Shown in pieces: positions 46,482-56,985 of a DNA stretch of 64,000 nt. Source of the DNA: Lineus longissimus. Taxonomy: Eukaryota; Nemertea; Pilidiophora; Heteronemertea; Lineidae. Under the pieces are notes generated by a model. That model was not told where the DNA came from. It ran no database searches and saw only the letters and a list, made by a program, of their open reading frames with translations. How positions within the stretch are numbered: the stretch's first letter is position 1; the number at the start of each line of letters is the position of its first letter. The DNA lies in assembly GCF_910592395.1 (NCBI RefSeq), contig NC_088310.1:15197501-15261500 (forward strand). The letters are read 5' to 3'. Made by a program: the position numbers and the translations under genes.

Positions 46482-49328
46482 CTAAGCCTGGCAAAGTAAT
46501 TTCAAACAAGTAGTCATGTAAAAGTCTGTCAGTTTGTTGAAAACATCCAACCAGAATGACTCATCAAATTTTATTCGAGAAATGAGCATGCCTTTTTTAG
46601 TGTACACAACAAAATCGCACCACTCAACACAACAAATGCCCATCTGACCTTGGACCTGATAAAAATAGTTGTGACTCCTTTTCAAAGTTGGCTTTCCATC
46701 TACCAATTCACAGTAAAACTTGTCATCTTTACATGCATCTAATGGGTCTATATCTTTATATGACATGGGACACTTTATCTCCAATTGCCCCAAGCCTGAT
46801 TTTTCATCCAGGATTTTTCCATCTGGTGAAGCCCCCAACCATGGAGATGATGGATTGACAGCTAGTCCATTCTCTAACACTTTGATATTAAACCCAGCAT
46901 TAGTCATGAACTTCTTGTATCTGTCAATGGCTACTGACTCGTTCTCTCTCCCATACCTAATTGCAGGTACATGGGACAAGTCTTTCACATCCGTCAAAAC
47001 CGAACGAGTAAATTTATCAGTGAATGCAGCCTTTCTCTTGAAAATTAACCCAAAATTACTTGCAGTCAACCGATTCGATCTGCTGGTTGTCCACAACTCA
47101 TTGGTTGACTGACCAACTGTTTTTGACTCAAGCTCATGGGCACCTTCCAGTGAAATATCCAAGTTACCAACAAGTTTCTTGCATTGTTCTGACATGTTGT
47201 ACCGATCAAGATTGACAGAGGGTCCCAATGTAGTCGGCAAAATTGGACTGCATGTCAAATCAAAACCTTCACGGAGTGAATCTGTAGCACTTGTGTCACA
47301 AGATACATTAAAATCACCTTCAGTTGATGCTAACTGATGACCTATGGTAGAGCCAACCAAAGCTTCACAGCCAATCGCTGTGGACACATACAAGTCCTGT
47401 TCAATATCAAGGTTCTGACAGATTCCCAAATGTGGGTTAATCTCCGCCATGGCCTCCACAAGTTTTCTGACCTCATTCAGCCTAGCAGTTTCGGGACCAC
47501 GTGCTTCGTACAGAGTACAGCCTACACCACGGGTGTTTTTTGACTTACTGTTGTAGGACGGGCGTATAACATGATATCCCATGATGGGCTCTGGTTTTAT
47601 TCAAGAGGTTCTTGGTTTGTGCCATTGCTGTGGATTATCTGTACAGGTTCCAGCCTCAGGAAATTCTTTGAGACCCATGATCAGGACATGGTTCAAGCTG
47701 TACAGTAATCCAGCAACATGGTTACACAAACCTTGAACCCCTGCAGCACACGAACACTTTGCAGACACAACTTTTGCAGCCTGAGACAGCTCAACATTAA
47801 TGGAATGGGGCGGTTCAGTTTTTTTTTGAGAGCGATAGCACTTGGCCTTAACATGAATACATGTCCGCCTCTTCACCGCCTGAATGTTGTGCACGTAATT
47901 TTCATAAAAGAATTTGTACCCCTTTTCAAGAGGCTTCTCAACATACATGGTGTGTTTGCCCGACTTCTGAATATGATCCATAATGGAATGATGGCCAAAT
48001 GTCCGGGGCAAACAACTCGTATCCTTCGACCAGCCGTCATTTGGCACATTACCAGCAGAATTGTCAGTGGTCGGTGATACTGGCCGATTGATGGTGCTGC
48101 ATTTAGGGCATGAGGCTTGTTTCCTGCGTATGTTGCACTCTCCGGGGTCTGGGTCAACGATCCTATGGGGTATATTTTGCTCATGGCGAACTCTGAAAGG
48201 AGATTAAAGGAATGTACTGATACCGCTACTGCAAATGGACAAGAGGATGAAGAGACATGCACTGTACATGTATTTGGCATTCATAATGATCATATTACCA
48301 ATACCACAGTATAGTATAATTTCTCTATGGGATAGTCAGGTGTAGCATTACCCTTCAAAAACGAATCATGGAAACAGCTGCCGGTACATGCTCACCTGTT
48401 TACCAGAACTGCCCTCATATCTCTGCATCGGTACTTTAAATTTCGGCAATTGAGCCAAAGTTGCAGTTGGGTCTTTTTACATTTGGCTGGGGTTTTTGGG
48501 AGTTTGGCCCCCAGTACGTCCTCTTCAGTGAGCTGGAAATGAAAGGGAAAAAGATAAACCTTTATCCAACTGACCATGAAGTGTGTGCAGGGGTTGACAA
48601 TAAAGATGCCCTCTGTGGATCAAGGCAACTTCTATCATCAGATGCTCTGGAGCTGTGTCATTCATGACTGGAGCAGTATAATGTAATGATGAAATAGTTG
48701 AAACTGAACTTCTTCCTGGCTCTGTTTATATATGTCTCCAGATACCCGTCTATCTGGATCTAATGCAGAGTTATGTGAAGTTGTTTTTGCTCCACAACCC
48801 ATGTTTGCACATCAAAATTAAAGCCAGAACAGAATGCATTTTGGAACTATTAGTAATTGCATGGCAATATAATTATGACCAGATAGATCAGATCAGTTCA
48901 CATACCTCGCCTCCACATGTGCACTGTGGGTTGTCGCTGTTTGACGTGTGGGTTGTCGCGGATCCAGCTGTGGTTGGCAATACCTGGAATACGAGTGAAA
49001 TATACATTTTGTGTTTCATTTTCATCACATTCAGGTTGAACTACACTTGTCCCATAAAACCTTTTCTGTCAGGAAGATCCATATCTCTAAGGTAATACGG
49101 TACACTGGACATAGCTGCTGCTGAACTAGCTGGCATTGGAGGATTGAAAACTTGTTGAGCTTAAAATGACAAATCTTAAGTTGGCATCGGCTACAAAAAC
49201 ACAAGTTTGACAAGAAGTTTGACTGTTGTTTTACTCACATTGGTGATGTCCAACAAGCTAGTGCCAGCAGTGGTACGACTGGTATCACTACTATTAGTAT
49301 TACTGGAACCATTTTGAAGGGTTGTCAT
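46482..49328 (-). pseudogene. SAP-SWIM-YqaJ nuclease, one premature stop
   Basis: Four exons splice in phase: 49328-49239 (ATG; donor GTGAGT), 48983-48906 (PQCTCGGE), 48532-48396 (SAP-like helix-turn-helix, QLQLWLNCRNLKYRCR), 48192-46482. The last exon has a C-x2-C finger (ASCPKC), a SWIM zinc finger (CSCAAGVQGLCNHVAGLLYS) and a YqaJ-type exonuclease core (RLTASNFGLIFKR, AIRYGRENESVAIDRY, WLGASPDGKI, QLEIKCPMSYKDI, YYQVQGQ-like YFYQVQGQMG), whose Asp, Glu and Lys residues are visible. The total is about 671 codons. A single TGA at 47603-47601 (codon about 299) separates SWIM from YqaJ in the same frame. It is either a recently killed gene or two separately translated parts. Its role in the transposon is unknown; YqaJ enzymes digest DNA ends. 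Confidence 0.85.
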
Positions 49329-50289
49329 CTTTCAACCTAAAAAAATAAAATTAAAAACATGCTAAAAAGTAAAACCATTTTAAGGAAATGTATTACAGGC
49401 TACCCCTTCGCCTATGACACTGATCTGTAGCACAGGCCCCTGAAGGCTAGTAAGATACAGGGGTTTAGAGGGCCTAACAGAAGGGATAAGCCTAGGAAAG
49501 CAGGAGGCTAGGCTTATCTACTTCTTCTTCTATTAAGCCCTCTCTACCCAGTCTTTATATATTAGTAGGCCAACTCTAAACCCCTGTGTAAATCAAGTGT
49601 AGCAGCCGACCTGCCTTGTTTCTTCAGGGCCAGGGGCATGTGGCTTTGTGTCTATACTCATGTACTGTAGCTAGCCAGTGAGCATGGCATGACGATTGAC
49701 ACAGTCCGACAGGCAGTGTGGGGCTGACTGTACACAATGGTACATGTAGGCCTATGTGATGTCATGGAGCTATGGGCGATGGCTATACTACTAGCTCAAT
49801 GTCATGTCACTCATGAGCTTAAGCTGCTAAGAGCGTAGCTCCAGCCTACTACAGTACACCACTACACTAGCAGTGTTAGCACCACTAACAGGCCTGTCAT
49901 AGCTCTCTAAGACTCTAGTCTACTACAGCTACAGCATGCCAAGATACTCTAAACTGCTTCAGAAACGATGCATGTAGGCCCACTACAAAATTAGTGTACT
50001 TTGCACTGTGAATGTGTGCAATGCTGTAGAGTAGAGATGTATGTATATCATGTATGTATGATGATGCATGCAGATGCAGCAGCAGTGCCAGTGAACAAGA
50101 ACGAGTGAAAGTATCTTAATAACTGCAGTTTTCAATGCAATGTGGCACACAAAATGGCCAGCAAAGTCACTGCCAACTTACATTAGGTCCTTATCTCTTT
50201 AATGGATCGTATTATAAGTAAGAAATTCAACGTTCCATGTTCAAATCCTACTCATGTACTTCACTTGAAAATATTGTGGCCCAATCTGA
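49329..50289. other. 5' flank of the YqaJ gene inside the transposon
   Basis: No coding region. Contains repeated GTAGGCCTAC-like palindromic words and short CTAG-rich stretches. It presumably holds the promoter of the minus-strand gene between the right TIR and 49328. Confidence 0.45.
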
Positions 50290-50303
50290 TGGATTTCCTC
50301 GTA

Positions 50304-50311
50304 TGACGTCA
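50304..50311. promoter_or_regulatory. CRE-type palindrome in right TIR of ISL2EU-type element
   Basis: TGACGTCA inside the right terminal inverted repeat, about 975 bp upstream of the YqaJ gene start on the minus strand. Confidence 0.55.
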
Positions 50312-50423
50312 TTTCCTGTCAGTTGAACAATAGGCGGCGCTGTTTTATGAGAGTCATGTATAAGCTTACATAGTAGTGTACGGACCAAAAGTTTATTTTA
50401 AATTTGCTTCTACCTACAATATA

Positions 50424-52609
50424 TTATATATTTCTTATCGCAAGCGCTTTGATACCATAGTTCGCAACATATTTCATTACGTCTGGATTACTCAGCATAA
50501 CATTTATTTTCTCATTGTCTGCTAGTTCTTTAAAGTCTTTTACTATAGTTGAAATCATTTCGTACATTTTTGTACGTTGTGTACAATATGCGGGGCAGTG
50601 GCACAGGAAATGCACCTAATCTTCTACTTAATCATTATCACATTTTGGACACGTCCTTTGCTCTACCAGAAATCCGCGGTATCGTCCAAGTTCCAAGTTG
50701 ATTGGGAAAGTTCCATTGCACAGTTTTACTAAAGTTGACCGTTCAGCACGGTTTAACGGTTTCAGTAGATAGTCCTCGGCGGCGAAATTATCCTTCAAGA
50801 GTTTGTATGTCCTTAATTTGGGCATTTTTGACACATTTTCCTTCCAGATCATATTATACGCGATTAATAGTTCTTTTTTAACGTCACTCAAAATCCTTTT
50901 GACATTTGGCACTGTCATCACACTTCTCGCTAAGTTCTGGAAGTAATAGTCCATATTAACAGAGGAGAAAATAGTTTTCATTGATTTGCACCATGTCTTT
51001 TTTCCTCTACTAAGTTTATAATCCCATCTGAATACACGTTTAGTTAGCCTCTCTTCAGTCATATTTGCCAATCTAAACCATAATCTAACCATTTCGAGAT
51101 GGTGTCAAACACTGACTGGCGTCCAACCGATATCACCTTCGATGCTTGGGAGCGCTGAGAGCTTACCTGTACCAAGGAAAGTATGCATAGCGCGGAAATG
51201 AACTACGTTTGTCTTTTGGTAACTTTTGAACCCCCATACACCGGCCGCGTAATCCATTATTGGAATCACTGTAGCGTCATAGAGCTAAGAGTACGTCTTA
51301 TATGAAAATCCTCCCGTGGAATAATGTTTCGCTACCAGACCCCAAGTGCTTTCCCGGCGGACGCTGCCAGCGTCGTGGAGCATTGCGTAAATTTAACGGA
51401 TAAGATATTTCAAGCACGAGATATTTGTAGGAGTTCACCTTGAAAGTCAAAACTGAATTCAGTTTGCGGCTGCGCTTATTACGGAAATGCATAATCTTGG
51501 TTTTACTAGTGTTTATAGACATTTTCCACCGATCACACCATCTCTCTAGAGTTCGAATCATCTCTTGTAGTGAGTCCTCGGAGTCGGAGATCAGCACGAT
51601 ATCATCGGCGTAAAGCAACAGTGAGAGTATTTCTCCAACGATATCCACGCCCATGTTCATTGCTTTGATATGTGTGGCTAGGTCGTTAAGATACACGGCA
51701 AACAGAGTCGGTGATAATCCGTCACCCTGCCTTATGCCAGCTGATGTTTGGAAGTCCCGTGTTAGGTGTCCATTGATACGGATGCAAGCGGTAGTATCGG
51801 TGTACATTGCCCTTCATGTGTTAAGGAATCGTCCTGCTATCCCAAGTCCGAGTAGCTTATGTAACATACGGTTCCGGTCCACCAGATCGAACGCTTTGGT
51901 GAAATCCACGTAACACACGTACATTTCCTGCTTTAGTAGTTTTCTATTTCGTATCCCTGAGGTCAGTGTGTATAAGTGATCTAGGCAACTTCTTCCTTGT
52001 CGAAACCCATTTTGTTCATCACAGAGAAGATTGTTCATTTCGGCAAATGTTATCAATCTATTGTTCAGTATTGCACTATACAGTTTCCCCGACAGTTGAA
52101 TTCAAGCTTATACCACGGTAACTTAACGGGTCTAAGGGGTCCTTGCCCTTTTTATGGATAGGGTGGATAATGCTTTTATTTCACGCTTGGGGAACTTCAC
52201 CACTTGAAAATAGTTTGTCAAATAGACTATGTAGCACATATGTGTGGTGTCGACATTTCAGCACTTCGTTTGGTATCTTATCTACACCAGTTGCTTTCCA
52301 CATTTTTAAGTTTCTAATTGCCTTCCAGACTTCTCCTCTAGATATCGACGTGTTAAGAACAGAACCATCATCGAATGTCACATTGCTATCCAAGTCTTTT
52401 ATTAGATCAGCCTCGTTTTGTTGATATGGAACGTCCTTCTCTGGGTTGAATAACGTTTGGTAATCGTTTGACCATTTGTTTGTAATATCCTCCTTCTCGT
52501 ATGAGATACTGCCGTCATCCTTATACACTGCTCTTATGTAGTCCACTTCTTTGCCGGGGCCAAGTTTTTTAATTTTCTGCCAAAACGTTCTCGGGTTGTC
52601 AGTTTCCAT
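50424..52609 (-). pseudogene. non-LTR retrotransposon (LINE) reverse transcriptase relic
   Basis: The minus strand reads, in order: KIKKLGPGKEVDYIRAVY and KATGVDKIPNEVLK (RT entry), NGFRQGRSCLDHLYTL with YVCYVDFTKAFDLVDR, SAGIRQGDGLSPTLFAVY, LLLYADDIVLISDSEDS (YADD active site), INTSKTKIMHFR, then a tail domain with CPKCDND and a HFLCHCPAY Cys/His motif, as in many LINEs. At least four frameshifts (near 52120, 51810, 51300, 50625). The endonuclease and ORF1 are missing; the 5' side is cut at 52611 by the Penelope element. Clade not resolved. Confidence 0.85.
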
Positions 52610-53053
52610 GTGCTGGATATTCAGATTGATAAAAAAACAACACTACAACGTTGTAAAGACGACGTTTCGGATATTTTGAATCCTTTTTCAAAGTCTAATG
52701 TACAGACAGGAAATAATATGTTTATATATAAGTACAACAGAAGACGTGAGGATGATGACGGACGTCATTAAAAACCAGGACTCCCTGTCCAAGTGTCTAT
52801 TTGTTGATATCTAAAATAAACAAAGTCATTGATTGGCCGGAGGGCAGGGGTCAAAGGTGAAGGCACTGTTGAGTTTACGCTTCGGGAGTTTCCGGAGTAT
52901 CTCCGAGTCCGAAGTCACGTGATGTGATTGAAAAGATGGCGGATCAAGTACAAAGTAAATGATGCGAAAGTGCATATAAAAATGATAATAAAATCATGAA
53001 TACGGGAGAGATAGTGCATTAAACGCCATCGGGACGACTACTGGAAGTAAGTA

Positions 53054-55372
53054 TTATGCACATTGTTCAATTACAGAGACCAGTTGGTTCATTATGTTTA
53101 GACCAAGAGGTCTGGCGGACCGAAGTGTATAGATCCAGTAAGACTCGCGTTCTAGCAGACGATTTTCGTTGCATTGCGCTATGGGGAGTTTTTCTAGTCC
53201 GTAGACTTTCATGTGATCGACATGATTGTGTCCTTTGGAGTTAAAGTGATTAGCAACCGAAGTTTGTTTATTCCTGGAGATATCTGATCGGTGTTCATTG
53301 AGTCTAGCTTTCAATTTCCTGGATGTTTGGCCTACATATTGTATACCACATTTGGTGCATTCAATGAGGTAAATGACCCCTTCCGAGTTGCAACTTATCC
53401 TTTGCTTAATATTATGTTTCTGTTTGGTGATGTTGCTTGTCACGTGATCAGATATCTTCATGAATTTACAGTTCTTGCATCTATTGTAATTGCACTTGAC
53501 TGTACCCCTTTGCGGTTGGGGTGCGAATGTTAGTGTCATTTGATTGGATTGACGATTTCTAGTATCATGTCCATTGTCCTTATGCGTAACTTTAGCTCTT
53601 GTGAGGATATCCTTGAGGTTTTTGCACCTCCTATAGCTAATGAGTGGTTTAGCGGAACCAAGTGATTGTCTCATTTTCTCTGAGCTTTCTAAATTGTCCC
53701 AGTTGTTTTTTACTAGTGTCTTAAAATCGGGTAGAGTAGGGTTGAAAGTGGTAACCACGGGTATGATATCATTGTTTTGAGCAGTGGCCTGTTTTTTGAG
53801 CAAGTCATTTCTATCCAAAGCACGCGTTTTCTGTATAGAATCTTTTAGTAATGAAAGTTTATGTCCTCTGATGTGTAGCATCCTGATCAAACGTGCACAG
53901 TGTTTATCAAAGTCTGTAATATCCGAGCAGATCCTGCGAATACGGATGGCTTGGCTATAGGCTATTCCACGTTTGGTATGGCCTGGGTGACAAGAGGATG
54001 AATGTAGATAGCTATGACAATCCGTGGGTTTGACAAAGAGATCAGTTTTGAGTAGGTTTTGCTGGTTAACGCTCACGGTGACATCTAGAAAATTAATGCT
54101 GAGTTCACTAATTTCAGCAGTGAATTTTATGGTGGCATGTCGGGTGTTCATTTCATTGATGATTTGGTCAAGTTTCTCTCTGCCATGAAGCCAAACCATA
54201 ATGATGTCATCGATGAACCGACTATTCATTTCAGGTTTGTAAGTCTGTTGGTCCCAGAAGTCAGCTTCCCATTTCCCTAAAAAAAGGTTAGCATAGGAGG
54301 GGGCCATAGAGGTCCCCATGGCTGTGCCTGAGGTCTGTAGATAATGTTCGTTGTTAAAGGTAAAGTTGTTGGTCTTCAAGATGAGTTCTGCTGCTTTAAC
54401 TACAGTCTCAGTGGGGACACTTGGGTTCTGTCTAGTGTTAAGAAACTGCCTCATTGCAGTGAGGCCTTCGTCATGAGGAATGTTGGTGTATAATGATTTT
54501 ACATCAAGAGTTACCAACAGTGGTTTATGGCTAGGTCCTGTTGGGTCCGGTGGGTCTAGTTTGATATCATTGAGTTTGTTGAGGAAGTCTGTGGTGTCTT
54601 TAATGTACGTGGGTACAGTTTGCACCAGGGGTCTGAGGTGTTGGTCGACGAATTTAGATAGTGCTTCAGTGGCGGTTGAATTACCTGACACTATAGGTCT
54701 CCCAGGATTATCCTTTTTATGGATCTTAGGGAGACAGTAGAACTGGGCTGTCCTAGAATCAGTTGGGGTAAGAAATTTATAGGTCTTCTCATCTATGACA
54801 TTGTCATCCTTCATTTTTTGGATGAAGTGTTGAGTTTGTAGCTCATGGCGGCGAGTGAGGTCAGTAGGTTGTTTACTGTAAAAGTTCGTGTCTGACAACT
54901 GTCGGTCGCATTCAGCTATATAGTCATTGGTATTGAGGATAACGGTGGCTCCACCTTTGTCAGCTCTTTTGATAGTGATGTCGTTGTTCTGTTTGAGAGA
55001 GTTGAGAGCTTGTCTTTCACCAGTGGTCATGTTATCTTGGAACCTACTGGCTGTGGCCTTATTGAGGTTCATGGATGTGGTATTAATATAGGTCTCCAGG
55101 TGGGCGTTACGGTCAGTTGGAGGGGTCCAATTGGATTTCTTTCTAAGGGTAAAGTTCTCAGGGATTTCAGTACCAGTTTGATTGGGGTCGTCATCATCGT
55201 CGCAGAAAAATTCTTTGAGTCTCAATCTGCGAAAATATTCGTCCATGTCTAGGTTGAGTTGGTAATTGTCATAGGTGGGGGGAGCAGGGCAAAAGTTTAG
55301 ACCCTTGCTGAGAAGGTTAAGTTCGTTGTCATTGAGTTTATGATTGCTGAGATTAACAACTGAGTTTTTCAT
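53054..55372 (-). CDS. Penelope-like RT with GIY-YIG endonuclease (ORF2, 772 aa)
   Basis: Starts at ATG 55372 (the same frame is open upstream to at least 55447). N-terminal VVNLSNHKLNDNELNLLSKG and IKRADKGGATVILN are typical of Penelope-like proteins. RT motifs: FYCLPKIHKKDNPGRPIVSG, TLDVKSLYTNIPHDEG, TSGTAMGTSMAPSYANLFLG and the FIDD active site in SRFIDDIIMVW. A C-terminal Cys finger (CNYNRCKNCKFM) precedes a GIY-YIG nuclease (GVIYLIECTKCGIQYVGQTS, KLKARLNEH) with the downstream Arg and Glu visible (LLERESYWI). No internal stop. In the family it nicks DNA and copies the element RNA in place. Confidence 0.95.
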   Translation of the reverse strand: MKNSVVNLSNHKLNDNELNLLSKGLNFCPAPPTYDNYQLNLDMDEYFRRLRLKEFFCDDDDDPNQTGTEIPENFTLRKKSNWTPPTDRNAHLETYINTTSMNLNKATASRFQDNMTTGERQALNSLKQNNDITIKRADKGGATVILNTNDYIAECDRQLSDTNFYSKQPTDLTRRHELQTQHFIQKMKDDNVIDEKTYKFLTPTDSRTAQFYCLPKIHKKDNPGRPIVSGNSTATEALSKFVDQHLRPLVQTVPTYIKDTTDFLNKLNDIKLDPPDPTGPSHKPLLVTLDVKSLYTNIPHDEGLTAMRQFLNTRQNPSVPTETVVKAAELILKTNNFTFNNEHYLQTSGTAMGTSMAPSYANLFLGKWEADFWDQQTYKPEMNSRFIDDIIMVWLHGREKLDQIINEMNTRHATIKFTAEISELSINFLDVTVSVNQQNLLKTDLFVKPTDCHSYLHSSSCHPGHTKRGIAYSQAIRIRRICSDITDFDKHCARLIRMLHIRGHKLSLLKDSIQKTRALDRNDLLKKQATAQNNDIIPVVTTFNPTLPDFKTLVKNNWDNLESSEKMRQSLGSAKPLISYRRCKNLKDILTRAKVTHKDNGHDTRNRQSNQMTLTFAPQPQRGTVKCNYNRCKNCKFMKISDHVTSNITKQKHNIKQRISCNSEGVIYLIECTKCGIQYVGQTSRKLKARLNEHRSDISRNKQTSVANHFNSKGHNHVDHMKVYGLEKLPIAQCNENRLLERESYWIYTLRSARPLGLNIMNQLVSVIEQCA

Positions 55373-55392
55373 TTCTCTGAGGGCAGTGGCTT

Positions 55393-56628
55393 TTAGTGAT
55401 TTTGATTTGCCCCTAATATATCTCCTAGTTGGTTTATGAACCCCCCCAGGATCGTCATAGCATTTTGATTCAACCCGAGTGACGTTGCCAGGCCTACCTG
55501 ATTGTGCTGTTGTCTCTGCGATTGGCTGCGCGGCCGAGATGGAACTGGTCCGTATTGGCGTTGGTTGTTGTTGCTTCCTCGCTGTGGTTGATTTCTCGAG
55601 TTGGATCTTGGTCTTGGGCGACGATTCGGAGGTGCTTGGGAGGTTCCTTTGCCGTTTTTTGGCTGTGTTTGTCTACCTCTGCTGCGATCACGGGACCTTG
55701 GATTATTGTTGTTGTTGCGTGGTCTACCATTGTCGGTCGGCGGAGTGTAGTCGAATTCATCGGGTCGTGGGCCAAGGCCTCGGGTTTGAGCAGTTGGCTC
55801 CAGTTCCCTGTTGAATTGGCGATCGAATTTACGTTCCTTTCGATTGATGTGGTCCACTCTACTGATGTTGATGGTACGTTCAAGCCATGCTATACATCTA
55901 GCGTAGAGTCTGGCATCGATGGACGTTTGTAGATTGGCTTTGGCCGTATCTAGGTCCATGTTGAGATGATTGAGGCTTTCATCAATATGTCTTAGGAGGA
56001 GTACCATTAATTTGCAGGATGTGTCTGTCAAAATGGACCCCCATTGTGAGACGAAGTCTTCATTCTCTTGGCAGAGGGAGGGCTCCATTTTGATGGTGAA
56101 GCCCGGTGGGATAATGTTCTTGTCCATGTATTTTGAGAGGTATTCCTTGTGCAATGTATATCTCATTGATTTGTCCATTAGAGATTTTATGCGGACGTAA
56201 TGGCATAAGGCGTAGGTTGGTACTTGAGGAGGTTGGTTTAAAAATCTGACCTGATGGGGTGGCGTGTTGCCTCTCCCATTTTCGTTATCCTCCTTTTGGT
56301 GTGTTTCATGCCGGGATTTGTTTTCCTCCCCTGGCTCTGATTGCTTGTTCGGTTGCCCTGTTTGTGACTGCTGTTGATAGGCGGAGGCTTGACCTGGGTA
56401 TGAATCCGACATGTTGATGTTGGTGTCACTGTTAGGATTGACCAGGTATGTGCCTGCAGCGCTGCCAGGAAACAGGTTGATGTGCGGTCTTGTTGGGCTC
56501 GTTGATTTATTTAAGTGAGACATGACATGTCTGTTCTTTAGTGCCGGTTGTAGATCATTCGAAGAGACCGATGAGTCTGACGATGAATTGGTGTCAGATT
56601 TCTTTGTGTCCACTGTGTCTGTATCCTG
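55393..56628 (-). CDS. Penelope-like ORF1 (Gag-like, about 410 aa)
   Basis: Open from an acceptor (CTTTTCCAG, exon edge 56628) to a stop at 55393. The first ATG inside is downstream at about 56525, so the true start is probably in an unseen upstream exon. A low-complexity Ser/Asn/Gln-rich N-terminus is followed by a folded middle (CHYVRIKSLMDKSMRYTLHK, ISRVDHINRKERKFDRQF). A long Arg/Asn/Gln-rich, likely RNA-binding tail (RSRDRSRGRQTQPKNGKG) ends in a short helix (GGFINQLGDILGANQNH). Presumed nucleic-acid-binding partner of ORF2. It overlaps the ORF2 frame at its 3' end. Confidence 0.8.
   Translation of the reverse strand, partial: QDTDTVDTKKSDTNSSSDSSVSSNDLQPALKNRHVMSHLNKSTSPTRPHINLFPGSAAGTYLVNPNSDTNINMSDSYPGQASAYQQQSQTGQPNKQSEPGEENKSRHETHQKEDNENGRGNTPPHQVRFLNQPPQVPTYALCHYVRIKSLMDKSMRYTLHKEYLSKYMDKNIIPPGFTIKMEPSLCQENEDFVSQWGSILTDTSCKLMVLLLRHIDESLNHLNMDLDTAKANLQTSIDARLYARCIAWLERTINISRVDHINRKERKFDRQFNRELEPTAQTRGLGPRPDEFDYTPPTDNGRPRNNNNNPRSRDRSRGRQTQPKNGKGTSQAPPNRRPRPRSNSRNQPQRGSNNNQRQYGPVPSRPRSQSQRQQHNQVGLATSLGLNQNAMTILGGFINQLGDILGANQNH
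55441..55447 (-). other. G7 run at the ORF1/ORF2 junction (possible -1 frameshift site)
   Basis: On the coding strand CTG GGG GGG TTC in the ORF1 frame forms a G-GGG-GGG heptamer. Slipping back one base enters the ORF2 frame, which is open from here through 25 codons to the ORF2 ATG and beyond. It may be a programmed site or a one-base homopolymer length change. Confidence 0.5.
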
Positions 56629-56918
56629 TCTGGAAAAGTAAGGATATTCTCCATTTGCTTATTCTTGTATGAGCGCTCCGATTTACGAAAGTGTTTATCA
56701 AAGTTCGATCTACATTCTTTAAAGAGAGACTTCAGAGCTCAGGACAACTTTGCATTTTTGAATCACTTATTATAGTCAAATTTGAGTGAACATAATTTTT
56801 TTTGTGTTTGCCCACTCCTTTCCTTACTTTTAACAGTTTTTGTTTCGGTCTCATCACTGTTTTGCGTCGTCTGCTAATAATCACAGTAAAAACACGGTTC
56901 GCCTGGCCGCCATTACGA

Positions 56919-56926
56919 TGACGTCA
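56919..56926. promoter_or_regulatory. CRE-type palindrome in left inverted repeat of Kolobok-like element
   Basis: TGACGTCA, 60 bp upstream of the ATG of the plus-strand gene, with an adjacent GCCGCCAT (YY1-like on the reverse strand). Confidence 0.6.
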
Positions 56927-56985
56927 CGAAATGGACAGCTCTCTCGGCCTCGTTTTCACCCACAGTGCCTGTGTACACATTCAAC

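Larger units (their letters stand above)
42929..50345. mobile_element. ISL2EU-type DNA transposon, about 7.4 kb
   Basis: The inverted termini match over about 50 bp. Left reads TGCTGCCACCTATT, then ACAACAGAAAGTGACGTCA and GAGGAAAG. Right (reverse strand) reads GCGCCGCCTATT, then CAACTGACAGGAAATGACGT and GAGGAAAT. Inside are two convergent genes, a THAP-DDE transposase and a SAP-SWIM-YqaJ protein. That pair is the known signature of ISL2EU/IS4EU-type elements. Exact ends are uncertain by a few bases. Confidence 0.78.
52612..56830 (-). mobile_element. Penelope-like retroelement
   Basis: Two long uninterrupted minus-strand frames (ORF1, ORF2) followed by about 440 bp of 3' region (53053-52612). 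The 3' border runs straight into LINE sequence, so this element joined the LINE later. The 3' region contains CCGAAACGTCGTC, a fragment often seen in Penelope terminal repeats. The 5' border, near 56830, abuts the Kolobok-like element. The open frames suggest a young copy. Confidence 0.85.

Noticed and set aside
47601-47603. TGA in the YqaJ gene as a selenocysteine codon
   Set aside because: It lies in a linker, not at a redox or catalytic site, and no SECIS-like element was seen. A nonsense mutation is simpler.
52612-52720. Hammerhead ribozyme in the Penelope 3' region (CCGAAACGTCGTC present)
   Set aside because: The GAAA half of the core is present, but the CUGANGA half is not found in the expected position (the strand reads TTTGAAAAAGG). 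At most a relic.
55494-55932. Additional genes overlapping Penelope ORF1 on either strand
   Set aside because: They are frame shadows of the intact, compositionally biased ORF1.
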